In this document: piece by piece, positions 44,775 to 54,216 of the stretch
Layout of the letters: each line of letters opens with the position of its first letter
Position numbering within the stretch: the stretch's first letter is position 1
Assembly: GCF_900454895.1 (NCBI RefSeq)
Contig: NZ_UGTA01000001.1
Location: 1,302,001 to 1,366,000, forward strand
Direction of reading: 5' to 3'
Source of the DNA: Phocoenobacter uteri
Lineage (GTDB): Bacteria > Pseudomonadota > Gammaproteobacteria > Enterobacterales > Pasteurellaceae
DNA: 64,000 nt
The notes under the pieces: generated by a model
What the model saw: the letters and a program-made list of their open reading frames with translations, nothing else
What the model was told of the DNA's origin: nothing
Databases searched by the model: none
Translations under genes and position numbers: made by a program

Positions 44775-46214
44775 CTATTGTTCTTTCGCTTGTTCACTCT
44801 GACCTGATAGGCTATTGAGTAAATCTAAGCTGGTTAATTGTTGTGGTGTATCAGTATAAATCGGCTGATCAGCAAGTTTGTCTACTTCATTTAAAAATGC
44901 TTTCACGTGACTATCTTCAACATCAAAATAGCTTCTAACCCAAGTTGCAGCTGTTTCTAATGATTCTTTATATAATGCTGTTTGCATACGAGGAATCGCA
45001 AGTGTTGCAATTTGTAAGCGTAAACGGATATTTTCACGTAAATACGCTTCTTGGCTTGGCGAAGTAAATACTTTTTGTAAAGAAGTTCCACTCTTATCAT
45101 TTATACGAATGAAGTGTGACAAGAAAGATTCCGCACTGTTTTCAAGATTCTTTTTCCAATCTTCAACAGAACTGCTCACTTCTGAACTTGCAACGCTCAC
45201 TGGTTCATCTTGCTCATTTAACATTGGCAGATCATCAACATTTTTAGCCAGTTGCGTTAATTTAAGCATTAAAGCATCCTGATCCACATCATGGATATTC
45301 GCTAATTTTGTTAAATCAGATTTAATCGCAGCTTGAACTTGCATTAACTCTGGAGAATTTGATATTGAAACAGCATTAAGTGCATCTTTTAATAATGCTT
45401 TTGCACTTTCCACATCATTATCAGCAAGCATTTTGCGTAATGCATTATTTAATAAGAAATCAGTATCCGCTAACACACTTGCCACCGAGCGAGTTTGTGT
45501 CGTATTGCCTGTTGCTTGCTCAACCACATTAAGCTGTGATCTTAATTGAGTGATTTGTTGAGCATAAGCGGTCTGTTCTGCTTCTAATTTTGCTAATTTT
45601 TGTTGTGATTGAGCATAATTTTCCGCTAATTCTTTCATTTTTGAATGAGCGTGAGCCACAACATCGGTTTTTTCCCCACCCTCTGAGGCAGTAGTTTGCC
45701 CATTCATCATTGAATGAGATAAGCCCGCTTGAATATCTGCTTTTACTTGATTTTCAAGTTTTGTGCTTAATTCAGCAAATTTCTGCTCTAATCCTTCACT
45801 TGATGAGCCTGCTGGTAATTGTTGCGAATGGCTTGCAATCTTTTGTTCTAATTGATTAAATTTTTGCATACCAAAATAGTAACCAGCACCGCCAACACCT
45901 AAAGAAATCAACAATGCAAGTAAGGCAATCGCCGTACCACCTGATTTTTTAGTTTCTTTTTCTTCTTTTTTTGGTGCTGGTTTTTCTGCTACTTTTTCAG
46001 TTTTTTCTGGTTGAGGTTTTTCAGTCTTCTCTGAAATTGATTCAGAATTTTTAGAATTGTTTACGTTAGACGTTGATGTCGTATTTGACTTTTTATCTTT
46101 TTTATTGAAATTTTTGTTATTCGTTGCTTTTCCTGATTGTGCATTTTTTTGTTCAGAAACAACTGCTTCAGCTTTATCCGTTGTTTGTTTAACGTCTTTA
46201 TTTGGTATTGACAT
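44775..46214 (-). CDS. hemX: HemX, membrane protein of the hem locus
   Basis: 479 residues. A long Lys/Glu/Ser-rich N-terminal cytoplasmic part (about 90 residues), one membrane span (TAIALLALLISLGVGGAGYYF), a coiled-coil segment and a periplasmic HemX domain. Longer than E. coli HemX (393), mainly in the low-complexity N-terminus. Despite old annotations, it is not a proven uroporphyrinogen methyltransferase. It is transcribed with hemY. A decayed hemD ends 36 nt upstream of its start. Confidence 0.9.
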   Translation of the reverse strand: MSIPNKDVKQTTDKAEAVVSEQKNAQSGKATNNKNFNKKDKKSNTTSTSNVNNSKNSESISEKTEKPQPEKTEKVAEKPAPKKEEKETKKSGGTAIALLALLISLGVGGAGYYFGMQKFNQLEQKIASHSQQLPAGSSSEGLEQKFAELSTKLENQVKADIQAGLSHSMMNGQTTASEGGEKTDVVAHAHSKMKELAENYAQSQQKLAKLEAEQTAYAQQITQLRSQLNVVEQATGNTTQTRSVASVLADTDFLLNNALRKMLADNDVESAKALLKDALNAVSISNSPELMQVQAAIKSDLTKLANIHDVDQDALMLKLTQLAKNVDDLPMLNEQDEPVSVASSEVSSSVEDWKKNLENSAESFLSHFIRINDKSGTSLQKVFTSPSQEAYLRENIRLRLQIATLAIPRMQTALYKESLETAATWVRSYFDVEDSHVKAFLNEVDKLADQPIYTDTPQQLTSLDLLNSLSGQSEQAKEQ

Positions 46215-46249
46215 AAAACCACCCTTCTCTAATTGATATTTATACTGTT

Positions 46250-46600
46250 TTATCCTAATTTATTTATCACTGCTTCCAATAAACTAGAACTATTCACTTG
46301 TGTTGAAACGATAATATTTTCTTTTATAACCTAAGGTTACAATAAATTTGACGATAAGTTCATCAACGAACATAGGTCAACTTTTATCTTGCAACGCAGT
46401 GTTTTCAAGCAAGGTTCTTAAAATATCGCAACTACTAGTGAAGATTGTATCAATTCTTGCTTGTTTAAAAAAGGATATTTTCATATTTATATCATTTTTT
46501 AGCCTTTTTTTCATCGCACTCAAGCAGTAAAAGATTCATGATTCACTAGGTCGTCATACACTAAAATAAGTCTAACTTTATATCTATTTTTAAAATCAAT
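46250..46600 (-). pseudogene. hemD: Decayed hemD (uroporphyrinogen-III synthase), C-terminal half
   Basis: No intact ORF, but three minus-strand frames read in order as the C-terminal half of HemD. They are roughly KVRLILVYDDLVNHESFTA, then LLECDEKKAKK-stop-YKYENILF, then KQARIDTIFTSSCDILRTLL, and finally ENIIVSTQVNSSSLLEAVIN followed by KLG-stop at 46250. These match HemD in order and spacing, for example the ECYQR-type segment, the IDTI...TS-EIL segment and the final helix. At least three frameshifts and two in-frame stops are needed. Its place just before hemX is the normal hemCDXY order. No hemC remnant was recognised further up. Confidence 0.8.
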
Positions 46601-46857
46601 ATGTTCTTTTCAAATAAAGGATTATATTTATGCTAATTGAATACGATTTTATTTGCAAATTTCATCAAAAATATCACCGCTTATTGAATATAATTAGAAC
46701 ACCAGCAATATATAAAGGTGCTATCAATACATCATCATTATTGAACTATATGTCATTAAACCCCAAATATAAAAAATGATTGAGAAATAATTCATCCCTC
46801 AACTAAAATGTATAAAAAGTAAAAAAAATTTGACCGCTTATTTGAAATATATCTTAA
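46601..46857. other. Gap upstream of the hemD remnant, nothing recognised
   Basis: Very AT-rich, with stop codons in all frames at short spacing and two partial uptake signals (near 46676 and 46834). It may be the eroded N-terminal half of hemD and hemC, but I could not recognise either. Confidence 0.4.
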
Positions 46858-47838
46858 TTAAAACGCATCGTCCCAAAATTCAGCCAATGCCGTGACACCT
46901 TGAATATCATTTTGTTTTAACGGAACATATAACGCTTGCAAATCTTTGTATTGTGCTAATAACTCATCAAGTTGAGTCATAATTTCACGCTGTCTTTGAC
47001 TACGTTTTTGCCAAAATTCATTCGGTTGTTGTTCGCTTAAAATTTGGTTTACGATTAAACCCTTGCAAGGTAAATGGCTGGCGTGAAGCTGTTTTAATGC
47101 ACGTTTCGTTTCCGCAATCGGCAAAGTTTCTGCAATCAGCACCAATACGATCACCGTTTTATCTTGGTTATGCAAAATATCTCTTGCTTGTGAAAAGAGC
47201 TGACGTCGTCTTTCCAACACGCTTACTGCATCATTCCAACGGTTATTTTCTTTCACAAAAGGATTGAAATTACGCTGTTTATCCAAATTTTGTGACGCTT
47301 CTCGTAATTTAGTTTGATGTTTTTGTTGTGCGAGTAAGCCGTCTGTCCACGCTTGCATCATTTCAGGTAAGCTCAGTAAACGTAAAGTATGCCCTGTCGG
47401 TGCGGTATCAAAAATAATATGCTGATAATCCGCTTGTGCATCCACCAAATGCTGACAAATTGCTTCCAACATCGCCGCTTCTTCTGCACCTGGTGCGTGA
47501 TGAGAAAGTTTTAAAAACTCACGTAATTTGGGCATCATATCAGGGTTGGTATAAGCTCGTAGCGTATTTTCTACCTGTTCAAAATGCTTATGGATAATAG
47601 TGTGAGAATTTAATTCAATGGCATCTAAATTATCATTGATTTGAGTTGCTGTATGACTAAGTTCAATCGCTAAAGCATCACCCAAACTATGGGCGGGATC
47701 CGTTGAAATAATTAAGGTTTTACGCCCTAAGCTTGCAAAATGCACCGCTAACGCCGCCGATGAAGTCGTTTTCCCTACTCCACCTTTACCACCAACAAAG
47801 ATGACTTTTTTATCTAATAAACTTTCAACTAATTTCAT
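46858..47838 (-). CDS. ArsA/Get3-family ATPase
   Basis: 326 residues. A deviant Walker A (FVGGKGGVGKTTSSAALA), the switch region STDPAHSLGDA and the FDTAPTGHTLRLL motif place it in the ArsA/TRC40 family of P-loop ATPases. No arsenic-resistance genes are nearby. The single-domain length is as for Get3 and not the duplicated ArsA. The upstream gene encodes a cory-CC-star protein, a small protein commonly found beside such ATPases. Cargo unknown. Confidence 0.85.
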   Translation of the reverse strand: MKLVESLLDKKVIFVGGKGGVGKTTSSAALAVHFASLGRKTLIISTDPAHSLGDALAIELSHTATQINDNLDAIELNSHTIIHKHFEQVENTLRAYTNPDMMPKLREFLKLSHHAPGAEEAAMLEAICQHLVDAQADYQHIIFDTAPTGHTLRLLSLPEMMQAWTDGLLAQQKHQTKLREASQNLDKQRNFNPFVKENNRWNDAVSVLERRRQLFSQARDILHNQDKTVIVLVLIAETLPIAETKRALKQLHASHLPCKGLIVNQILSEQQPNEFWQKRSQRQREIMTQLDELLAQYKDLQALYVPLKQNDIQGVTALAEFWDDAF

Positions 47839-47875
47839 TTTATTTCTCTATTTATATCTTATTAACAACGGCGAA

Positions 47876-48148
47876 TTAACAGCAACCAAAATGCTCTAAT
47901 GGTGATTTTTCAATGCCCATTCGGGTATGCCATTCATGGAAGGCTTCGAGGAAGATTGGTTGTAATTCAAGGGTGTAAAATGCCACAGGATTTGGTACGC
48001 CAAGACTTTCAGCAAAAAGCATTAACATAAATAAATCTGCCTCATCACGATTAGCTCGTGCGAGGGTTTGGCGATAAGGGGCGTGATAAAATTCATCTAA
48101 ACCGGCATAGAAAGCGGTCAATTTTTCTTTAAGATTTGCAATATTCAT
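47876..48148 (-). CDS. Cory-CC-star protein, partner of ArsA-like ATPase
   Basis: About 90 residues from the ATG at 48148 (MNIANLKEKLTAFYAGLDEF); an upstream ATG at 48181 adds 11 residues (MQIYFYKKKKP) not typical of the family. Features are EFYHAPYRQTLARANRDEADL in the middle, HEWHTRMGIEKSPLEH near the end, and a terminal Cys-Cys just before the stop, which gives the family its name. No function is established. It lies 37 nt before the ArsA-like gene on the same strand, so the two likely act together. Confidence 0.8.
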   Translation of the reverse strand: MNIANLKEKLTAFYAGLDEFYHAPYRQTLARANRDEADLFMLMLFAESLGVPNPVAFYTLELQPIFLEAFHEWHTRMGIEKSPLEHFGCC

Positions 48149-48431
48149 TGGTTTTTTCTTTTTATAAAAATAGATTTGCATTATAACTTTTATTATAAAA
48201 AATAACAGCTTGTTAAATAATGTACTTTATTTAGACTCTAGGACAACCGCAAACTTTTACCTATTGATTTTTATAAATTAAACATAAAATTTAAATATAG
48301 CGGTTATATTAATGACTAAATGTACAAATTAAATATCCAGCTTGGAGACGTTGCATACAACATCTCTACAAATATAATTATTCAATCAATAAGTTAGAAA
48401 ATTAAATACAAAATAAGACAGTACTCGTTCC

Positions 48432-48487
48432 CTGAGTCTGTCGAAGGGAAAACAGTGTGTGAAGCACTTATGCTTCGACAGGCTCAG
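48432..48487. repeat. REP-like palindromic element
   Basis: CTGAGTCTGTCGAAG (48432-48446) and CTTCGACAGGCTCAG (48473-48487) are inverted arms with 14 of 15 pairs, around a 26-nt loop. Its GC content contrasts with the AT-rich surroundings. GCCTGTCGAAG-type palindromes occur as dispersed repeats in several bacterial groups. Only one copy is in this window. Confidence 0.7.
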
Positions 48488-48579
48488 CAATCGTGCTTCA
48501 GTAAAATTTTGGGTGCTAATTTCAATTTAATTTACCATAATTAGATGATAAAAATAATAAATTACTTCCAGATAAAACA

Positions 48580-48620
48580 AAAAAGTCGCCTAAACTCAAC
48601 ATTTAGACGACTTTTATTTT
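48580..48620 (-). terminator. Terminator after cstA
   Basis: AAAAGTCGCCTAAA and TTTAGACGACTTTT form a stem with one mismatch (about 48581-48614); on the minus strand the T-run follows. It ends cstA. Confidence 0.8.
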
Positions 48621-48635
48621 GGTAAATTTTAGTAA

Positions 48636-50315
48636 TTATTTAACCGCTTCTTTCTCTTTTGATGGCCATTCTTTTCTAAGTACTGATACGCACTCGAAAG
48701 AAACCAAAATTGATGCGATTAAGATGATGATATCTAACACCAATAATAACCATTGCTCTTTTGCGTAGAATGATTGTAATTGGATTAAAAGAGCCATTAC
48801 AGTCATCGCAAGCAAGAATGCCATTGGTAATAAGGTGTACCAGCTTTTGATACCTTTACGTAATAACATCACTGATACGATCAATAAGGTTAAACCTGCC
48901 ATTAACTGGTTAGTTGTACCGAATAAAGGCCAGATTGTTAAACCACCCGCACCGTCATCGCCACCTGTTCCGAATACTAATCCGATACAGATACCGACTG
49001 CTGATAAAGTTGCAACCGTACCATTTTTTAATGCTGGTAAGTTATAGATTTCACCAAATTCTTGTACGATATAACGTTGTAAACGCACACCGGTATCCAT
49101 TGTTGTTCCAGCAAATAATGCTGCCATTACGGTTAGCATTGTCACTGAAATTTCTTTGCTGATACCCACGCCTTGATTGATGATTTCACCACCACCATTG
49201 ATAAATGCACCGATTGAGCCTTTACCAAATGCAGTGTAAACCGCTTCCCAATCTGCAAGTGTTGCAAAACCTGCTGTTGCTGCGATGATTGCACCAAGAG
49301 AAAGCATCCCTTCACCCATTGCACCAAAGTAACCAACAAAACGAATATCTTTTTCATTATTGATTTGTTTTGATGTTGTACCTGATGAAACTAAACCGTG
49401 GAAGCCTGAAATCGCACCACACGCAATGGTTACGAATAATAATGGCATAATTGGTGGTGTGCCGTTTGGCATATTTTCATTAAATGCCGGTGCAACCACA
49501 TCTGGTGCAAATAGCATAATTGAAACGTATAAAATACCTAAACCGATGAATAATTGTAAGCCATTGATGTAATCACGTGGTTGTAACAACATCCAAACTG
49601 GTAATAATGAAGCAATCGCTGCATAAGCGAAAAGGATTAAAATCCACCAACCTGTGCTACTCATTCCCATCATTTCTGTTGGTAATGCAAGAGGCACTTG
49701 TGGACCCGCCCAAATTAACGCATATAATGCGATAACCCCAACGATAGACACGATTGGAAGTGACAATTTAAAGCGATAAATAGCTTGCCCGATGATAAAT
49801 GCAACCACTAATGCACCCCAAACAGGTAACACAGAAGAAGGTGTGTTAACCATCATTCGAGCGATTACCGTACCAAATGCAGTGTTTACCATCAATAGTA
49901 ACAAGAAGATAACCACCATTAACAATGCTCTCGCACGTCCGCCAATCACTTTACCAACGATAAAGCCCATTGATTGTCCACGATTACGCACCGACGCCCA
50001 GATTGCAGACATATCGTGAACCCCTGCCATAAAGATTGTACCAAATACAACCCAAATGAACGCAGGCACCCAACCCCAAATTACCGCAATTGCAGGCCCG
50101 ATAATTGGTGCAGCTCCAGCAACAGAGGTGAAATGGTGTCCCCAAAGCACGTATTTATTACTTGGTACATAATCGATACCATCATTAAATTCGTGTGCAG
50201 GCGTTTTGAAATCTTCACTAAATTTGAAGACTTTTTCAGCGATAAATTTTGAATAAATAAAGAAGCCTAAAGCCATAAAGCCAAGACCAGCGATAAGGAG
50301 AAAAATACTATTCAT
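48636..50315 (-). CDS. cstA: CstA-family peptide/pyruvate transporter
   Basis: 559 residues with about 16 hydrophobic segments. Typical motifs are WGHHFTSVAGAAPIIGPA near the N-terminus and GFHGLVSSGTTSKQI in the middle. It is shorter than E. coli CstA (701), being closer to the shorter CstA-type carriers. Family members import peptides (CstA) or pyruvate (BtsT); here the substrate is not decided. It is divergent from the SulP gene across a 255-bp gap; no convincing CRP site was seen. Confidence 0.88.
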   Translation of the reverse strand: MNSIFLLIAGLGFMALGFFIYSKFIAEKVFKFSEDFKTPAHEFNDGIDYVPSNKYVLWGHHFTSVAGAAPIIGPAIAVIWGWVPAFIWVVFGTIFMAGVHDMSAIWASVRNRGQSMGFIVGKVIGGRARALLMVVIFLLLLMVNTAFGTVIARMMVNTPSSVLPVWGALVVAFIIGQAIYRFKLSLPIVSIVGVIALYALIWAGPQVPLALPTEMMGMSSTGWWILILFAYAAIASLLPVWMLLQPRDYINGLQLFIGLGILYVSIMLFAPDVVAPAFNENMPNGTPPIMPLLFVTIACGAISGFHGLVSSGTTSKQINNEKDIRFVGYFGAMGEGMLSLGAIIAATAGFATLADWEAVYTAFGKGSIGAFINGGGEIINQGVGISKEISVTMLTVMAALFAGTTMDTGVRLQRYIVQEFGEIYNLPALKNGTVATLSAVGICIGLVFGTGGDDGAGGLTIWPLFGTTNQLMAGLTLLIVSVMLLRKGIKSWYTLLPMAFLLAMTVMALLIQLQSFYAKEQWLLLVLDIIILIASILVSFECVSVLRKEWPSKEKEAVK

Positions 50316-50570
50316 AGAAGATCCTTATAAATGAGTTTTTTGAGAGAAAAATGGAGAATAATTAAATTCTACCCAACCAGTAAATATACTAAATTTACAA
50401 ATTAAAAACAAGCAATTATCATTTATAACACTAGAATAAAATAGTGAGTAAGCGGTCTTTTTTTAGTGAAAATTTACAAAAAACAGACTTTCTTTTGATT
50501 TGATTGAAAAACAAGCGTAAATAACGTATAGTCTTATCCCCCTTCAAGATTAGGAAACAACCCAAATTTA

Positions 50571-52097
50571 ATGAAAAAAGTAATAAATTTATTCAATCAA
50601 AATAATCAGATTGATTACAAAACAGAAATATTATCCGGCTTAACCGTTGCATTAGCCCTTGTACCAGAAGCTGTCGCGTTTGCGTTAATTGCTGGACTCT
50701 CACCATTAACAGGGCTTTATGCTGCATTTATGATGGGCTTAGTCACCTCTATTTTAGGTGGTCGTCCAGGTATGATTTCAGGTGCAACAGGAGCGGTTGC
50801 CGTTGTCTTAGTTGCCTTAGTAAAAACACACGGTGTGGAATATGTATTTGCAACCGTGATTCTCGCGGGAATTTTACAAGTATTAGCAGGTACATTTAGA
50901 TTAGGAAAACTGATCCGCCTTGTACCACATCCAGTAATATTCGGCTTTGTGAACGGTTTAGCGGTGGTTATTTTTACGGCACAGCTAGCACAATTTAAAG
51001 ATGATGCAGGTAACTGGCTAACAGGCTCGCCACTTTATATTTTCTTAGGTTTAGTCTTGCTCACAATGGCAATTATTTGGTTATTACCAAAATTTACCAA
51101 AGCAATTCCAGCTTCTTTGGCATCAATTTTAATTATTTTTGGTATCGTAACCCTCTTTAATTTAGACACCAAAACAGTGGGCGATATCGCCTCAATTAAA
51201 GGTGGATTCCCACCATTCCATTTACCAAGCGTGCCTTTTGAATGGGAAACATTAAGTGTCATTTTCCCTTATGCCGCCATTGTTGCAGGCGTGGGCTTGA
51301 TTGAAAGTCTATTAACCTTAAATATCGTTGATGAAATCACAGAAAGTCACGGTAAGAGTAACAAAGAAGCGATTGCACAAGGTACAGCAAATATTTTATC
51401 AGGCTTATTCTCAGGAATGGGGGGCTGTGCGATGATCGGACAAAGCTTGATCAACATTTCAAACGGTGCAAGAGCAAGAATTTCAGGTATTGTCGCATCT
51501 GTAATGTTGTTGATGTTTGTGATGTTCGGGAGTAGCTTAATTGAACAAGTGCCAATGGCAGCATTAACAGGCTTGATGATTATGGTCTCAATCGGTACAT
51601 TTGAGTGGGCGAGTTTAAAAGTATTTACCAAATTCCCTAAATCAGACATTTTAGTAATGGTGCTAGTAACCTTAGTAACTATCGTGTTACACAACCTTGC
51701 CCTTGCTGTTGTGGTTGGTGTCATTATTGCTGCCCTTGTCTTTGCTTGGGATAATGCAAAACACATCCGTGTCACTAAATATGTCGATGACAAAGCCGTT
51801 CGTTATTATGAAGTTAACGGCCCATTATTCTTTGCTTCAACGACGGCGTTTATTGAAAAATTCAATGTATCAGGCGATCCAAAAGAAATCGTCATTGATT
51901 TTAAAAATAGCCGAGTAGCCGATATGTCGGCGATTGAAGCCTTGAATAAATTAACAGAGCGTTATAGAAAACTAGGCAAAAAAGTCCATTTACGCCATTT
52001 AAGTGCGGACTGTAAAGCGTTAATCAAAAATGCGGAAAGCGTGATTGATGTAAACGTGATGGAAGATCCAACTTATAAAGTAATGTTAGACGACTAA
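50571..52097 (+). CDS. SulP-family anion transporter with STAS domain
   Basis: 508 residues. The membrane part begins ILSGLTVALALVPEAVAFALI, the usual SulP signature, with about 12-14 half-spans; the C-terminal STAS domain (about residues 400-505) contains IVIDFKNSRVADMSAIEAL. SulP proteins carry sulfate, bicarbonate, chloride or dicarboxylates; substrate cannot be chosen here. It is a single-gene unit with its own terminator. Confidence 0.88.
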   Translation: MKKVINLFNQNNQIDYKTEILSGLTVALALVPEAVAFALIAGLSPLTGLYAAFMMGLVTSILGGRPGMISGATGAVAVVLVALVKTHGVEYVFATVILAGILQVLAGTFRLGKLIRLVPHPVIFGFVNGLAVVIFTAQLAQFKDDAGNWLTGSPLYIFLGLVLLTMAIIWLLPKFTKAIPASLASILIIFGIVTLFNLDTKTVGDIASIKGGFPPFHLPSVPFEWETLSVIFPYAAIVAGVGLIESLLTLNIVDEITESHGKSNKEAIAQGTANILSGLFSGMGGCAMIGQSLINISNGARARISGIVASVMLLMFVMFGSSLIEQVPMAALTGLMIMVSIGTFEWASLKVFTKFPKSDILVMVLVTLVTIVLHNLALAVVVGVIIAALVFAWDNAKHIRVTKYVDDKAVRYYEVNGPLFFASTTAFIEKFNVSGDPKEIVIDFKNSRVADMSAIEALNKLTERYRKLGKKVHLRHLSADCKALIKNAESVIDVNVMEDPTYKVMLDD

Positions 52098-52111
52098 AAT
52101 TCAATAACATA

Positions 52112-52139
52112 ACACGGCATCAAAATGGTGCCGTTTTTT
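52112..52139 (+). terminator. Terminator after the SulP gene
   Basis: ACGGCATC and GGTGCCGT form a stem with one G-U pair and an AAAAT loop, followed by TTTTTT. Confidence 0.85.
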
Positions 52140-52355
52140 ATTGCCATTATCTAAATGTAAATATCCTTAGGTTGCGTAGATCCCCAAATTATACTCTTCT
52201 TGTAAAATTGTGAGCTTAGCCGTTCAAAAAACATATTTTGATATCAACATCACTCTTCACTGTCCCTCTATTACAATATTCAAATCTGAAAAAAGAGATT
52301 ATTTCTCTGTGCTTTTCTGTTAAAATTTGCAAAATTCACGAAAAAATAACCGCTT

Positions 52356-53204
52356 ATGAACTGCATAATTGACATTCACGAAAATAATCTTAGAGATGTA
52401 TTGGATATGACGGCAACAATGCCTGTTGTATTTCATTTCTTTTCCGCTCAACAACCAACGTCTATTGAACTAAAAAATACCTTTGAAAAATTAACCGAAG
52501 AATATCCAGAACAGTTTTTACTGGCTTTGGTAGATTGTGACGCACAACCTTTCGTTGCTTCACAATTTCGTTTACAAGTTATTCCAACGACTTATTTCTT
52601 CTTAGAAGGTCAGCCTGTTGATGCAATTTTAGAGCCAATAACAGAACAAGAATTACGTCTTCGCTTAGCCAATATTTTACCAAAAGAAGATGAATTAAAA
52701 TTTAATGAAGCCTTAACTTTCTTACAAAATAATGAATTTGATAAAGCACTGCCATTGTTAAAAAGTGCGTGGGAGCTGAACGAAAAGAAAAACAGTGATT
52801 TCGGTTTACTTTACGCCGAAACCTACATTGCCATTAAGCAAACAGAACCTGCAAAAGCAATCTTAAACCAAATTCCATTACAAGATCGTGATAGTCGCTG
52901 GCAGGGTTTACAGGATCAAATCGCCTTACTCGAACAAGCAAGCGATTCTCCTGAAATCCAACAATTACAGCAAGATTACACAAAAAATAAAACGCCTGAA
53001 ATTGCAATAAAATTAGCGAATCAACTACACCAAGTTGGACGAAATGAAGAAGCATTAACCCTCTTATTTGAATGGCTAAAACAAGATTTAAGCATCACAA
53101 ACGGCGAAATTAAGAAACAATTTTTAACGATACTTTCAGCAATGGGAACAAACGATCCCTTAGTACCAAAATTTAGACGACAGCTATATTCGTTATTGTA
53201 TTAA
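52356..53204 (+). CDS. cnoX: CnoX/YbbN-type chaperone-thioredoxin fold protein
   Basis: 282 residues (E. coli CnoX 284). A thioredoxin domain (about residues 1-110) is followed by TPR-like helices. The usual CxxC (SQHC in E. coli) is missing: the matching site reads SAQQPTS, so it has no redox pair. The cis-Pro site VIPTTYFF is kept. CnoX proteins hold unfolded or chlorinated proteins for DnaK/GroEL. It lies 29 nt before nadK. Confidence 0.85.
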   Translation: MNCIIDIHENNLRDVLDMTATMPVVFHFFSAQQPTSIELKNTFEKLTEEYPEQFLLALVDCDAQPFVASQFRLQVIPTTYFFLEGQPVDAILEPITEQELRLRLANILPKEDELKFNEALTFLQNNEFDKALPLLKSAWELNEKKNSDFGLLYAETYIAIKQTEPAKAILNQIPLQDRDSRWQGLQDQIALLEQASDSPEIQQLQQDYTKNKTPEIAIKLANQLHQVGRNEEALTLLFEWLKQDLSITNGEIKKQFLTILSAMGTNDPLVPKFRRQLYSLLY

Positions 53205-53233
53205 CAATTCTTATCTTTAAAACGAGTAAAAAA

Positions 53234-54121
53234 ATGGAAAAAGAACGTAATTTTCAACACATCGCCATTGTTGGACAACCTCGTCGCAATGCTGCATTAG
53301 AAACACATCTTGCGGTTTATAACTGGCTTAAAGATCGTGGCTATCAGGTTTCTATTGAAAAAAATGTGGCAAAACAACTCAATTTATCCGCCATTGGTTT
53401 AAGCCTTGATGACATTGGACAACAAGCTCATTTAGTCATCGTAATCGGTGGCGATGGAAATATGCTCGGCGTAGCACGCGAATTAGCAAAATATAGAGTA
53501 CCTTTAGTCGGTATAAATCGTGGCAATTTTGGTTTCTTAACTGACATCGCACCTCAAACAGCGTTTGAGCAACTTTACAGTTGCTTAGAACGTGAAGAAT
53601 TTGTGATTGAAGAACGCTTTTTATTAGAAGCACATATTGAACGCAATGGTAAAATCATTAAAAGCAATAATGCCTTAAATGAAGTGGTCATCAACCCTGC
53701 TCAGATAGTAAAAACAATGGAGTTTGAAGTTTGTATTGATGGGAAATTTGCCTTTTCTCAACGTTCAGACGGAATGATTATCTCAACACCAACAGGCTCA
53801 ACCGCCTATTCTCTTTCTGTTGGGGGGCCAATTCTCACCCCAAATATGGACGCAATGGCACTCGTACCGATGTATCCTCATACATTATCTGCCCGCCCTC
53901 TCGTTATTGATGGTGACAGCGAGGTCTCATTACGCTTTACAGAAAACAACCTTGAAGAATTACAAGTGAGCTGTGATAGTCAAGTTTATCTACCATTCTC
54001 ACGAGATGATCGCATTATTGTGCGTAAGAGTAATGATCGCCTACACTTACTGCATCTTGATGATTACAACTATTTCTCGGTATTAGGCTCAAAATTAGGT
54101 TGGTTGAATAAATTATTTTAA
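53234..54121 (+). CDS. nadK: NAD kinase
   Basis: Makes NADP from NAD. 295 residues (E. coli 292). The GGDGNML motif and SDGMIISTPTGSTAY are intact. AACGAG lies upstream. It is followed by a hairpin of two inverted uptake signals that may terminate transcription in both directions. Confidence 0.97.
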   Translation: MEKERNFQHIAIVGQPRRNAALETHLAVYNWLKDRGYQVSIEKNVAKQLNLSAIGLSLDDIGQQAHLVIVIGGDGNMLGVARELAKYRVPLVGINRGNFGFLTDIAPQTAFEQLYSCLEREEFVIEERFLLEAHIERNGKIIKSNNALNEVVINPAQIVKTMEFEVCIDGKFAFSQRSDGMIISTPTGSTAYSLSVGGPILTPNMDAMALVPMYPHTLSARPLVIDGDSEVSLRFTENNLEELQVSCDSQVYLPFSRDDRIIVRKSNDRLHLLHLDDYNYFSVLGSKLGWLNKLF

Positions 54122-54138
54122 ATAAAAATAATCAAATA

Positions 54139-54192
54139 AAGCGGTCAAAAAAATTTATCTTTTTGCAAAAATTGATAAAAATATGACCGCTT
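54139..54192. terminator. Inverted uptake signals between nadK and DUF1904
   Basis: AAGCGGTCA (54139-54147) faces TGACCGCTT (54184-54192) with complementary A/T-rich inner arms. It lies between convergent genes and probably serves as a bidirectional terminator. Confidence 0.7.
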
Positions 54193-54216
54193 AAATACGC
54201 TTTTTAATCACTAAAA

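Larger units (their letters stand above)
48182..48635. other. Gap upstream of cory-CC-star gene with a REP-like palindrome
   Basis: 454 bp without a gene. The part nearest 48182 should hold the promoter of the cory-CC-star/ArsA unit. The middle holds an imperfect palindrome (48432-48487) and the far end the cstA terminator. The rest is AT-rich with no recognised signal. Confidence 0.6.

Noticed and set aside
46348..46530. Short plus-strand ORF upstream of hemX
   Set aside because: It is antisense to the hemD remnant, which explains the sequence better.
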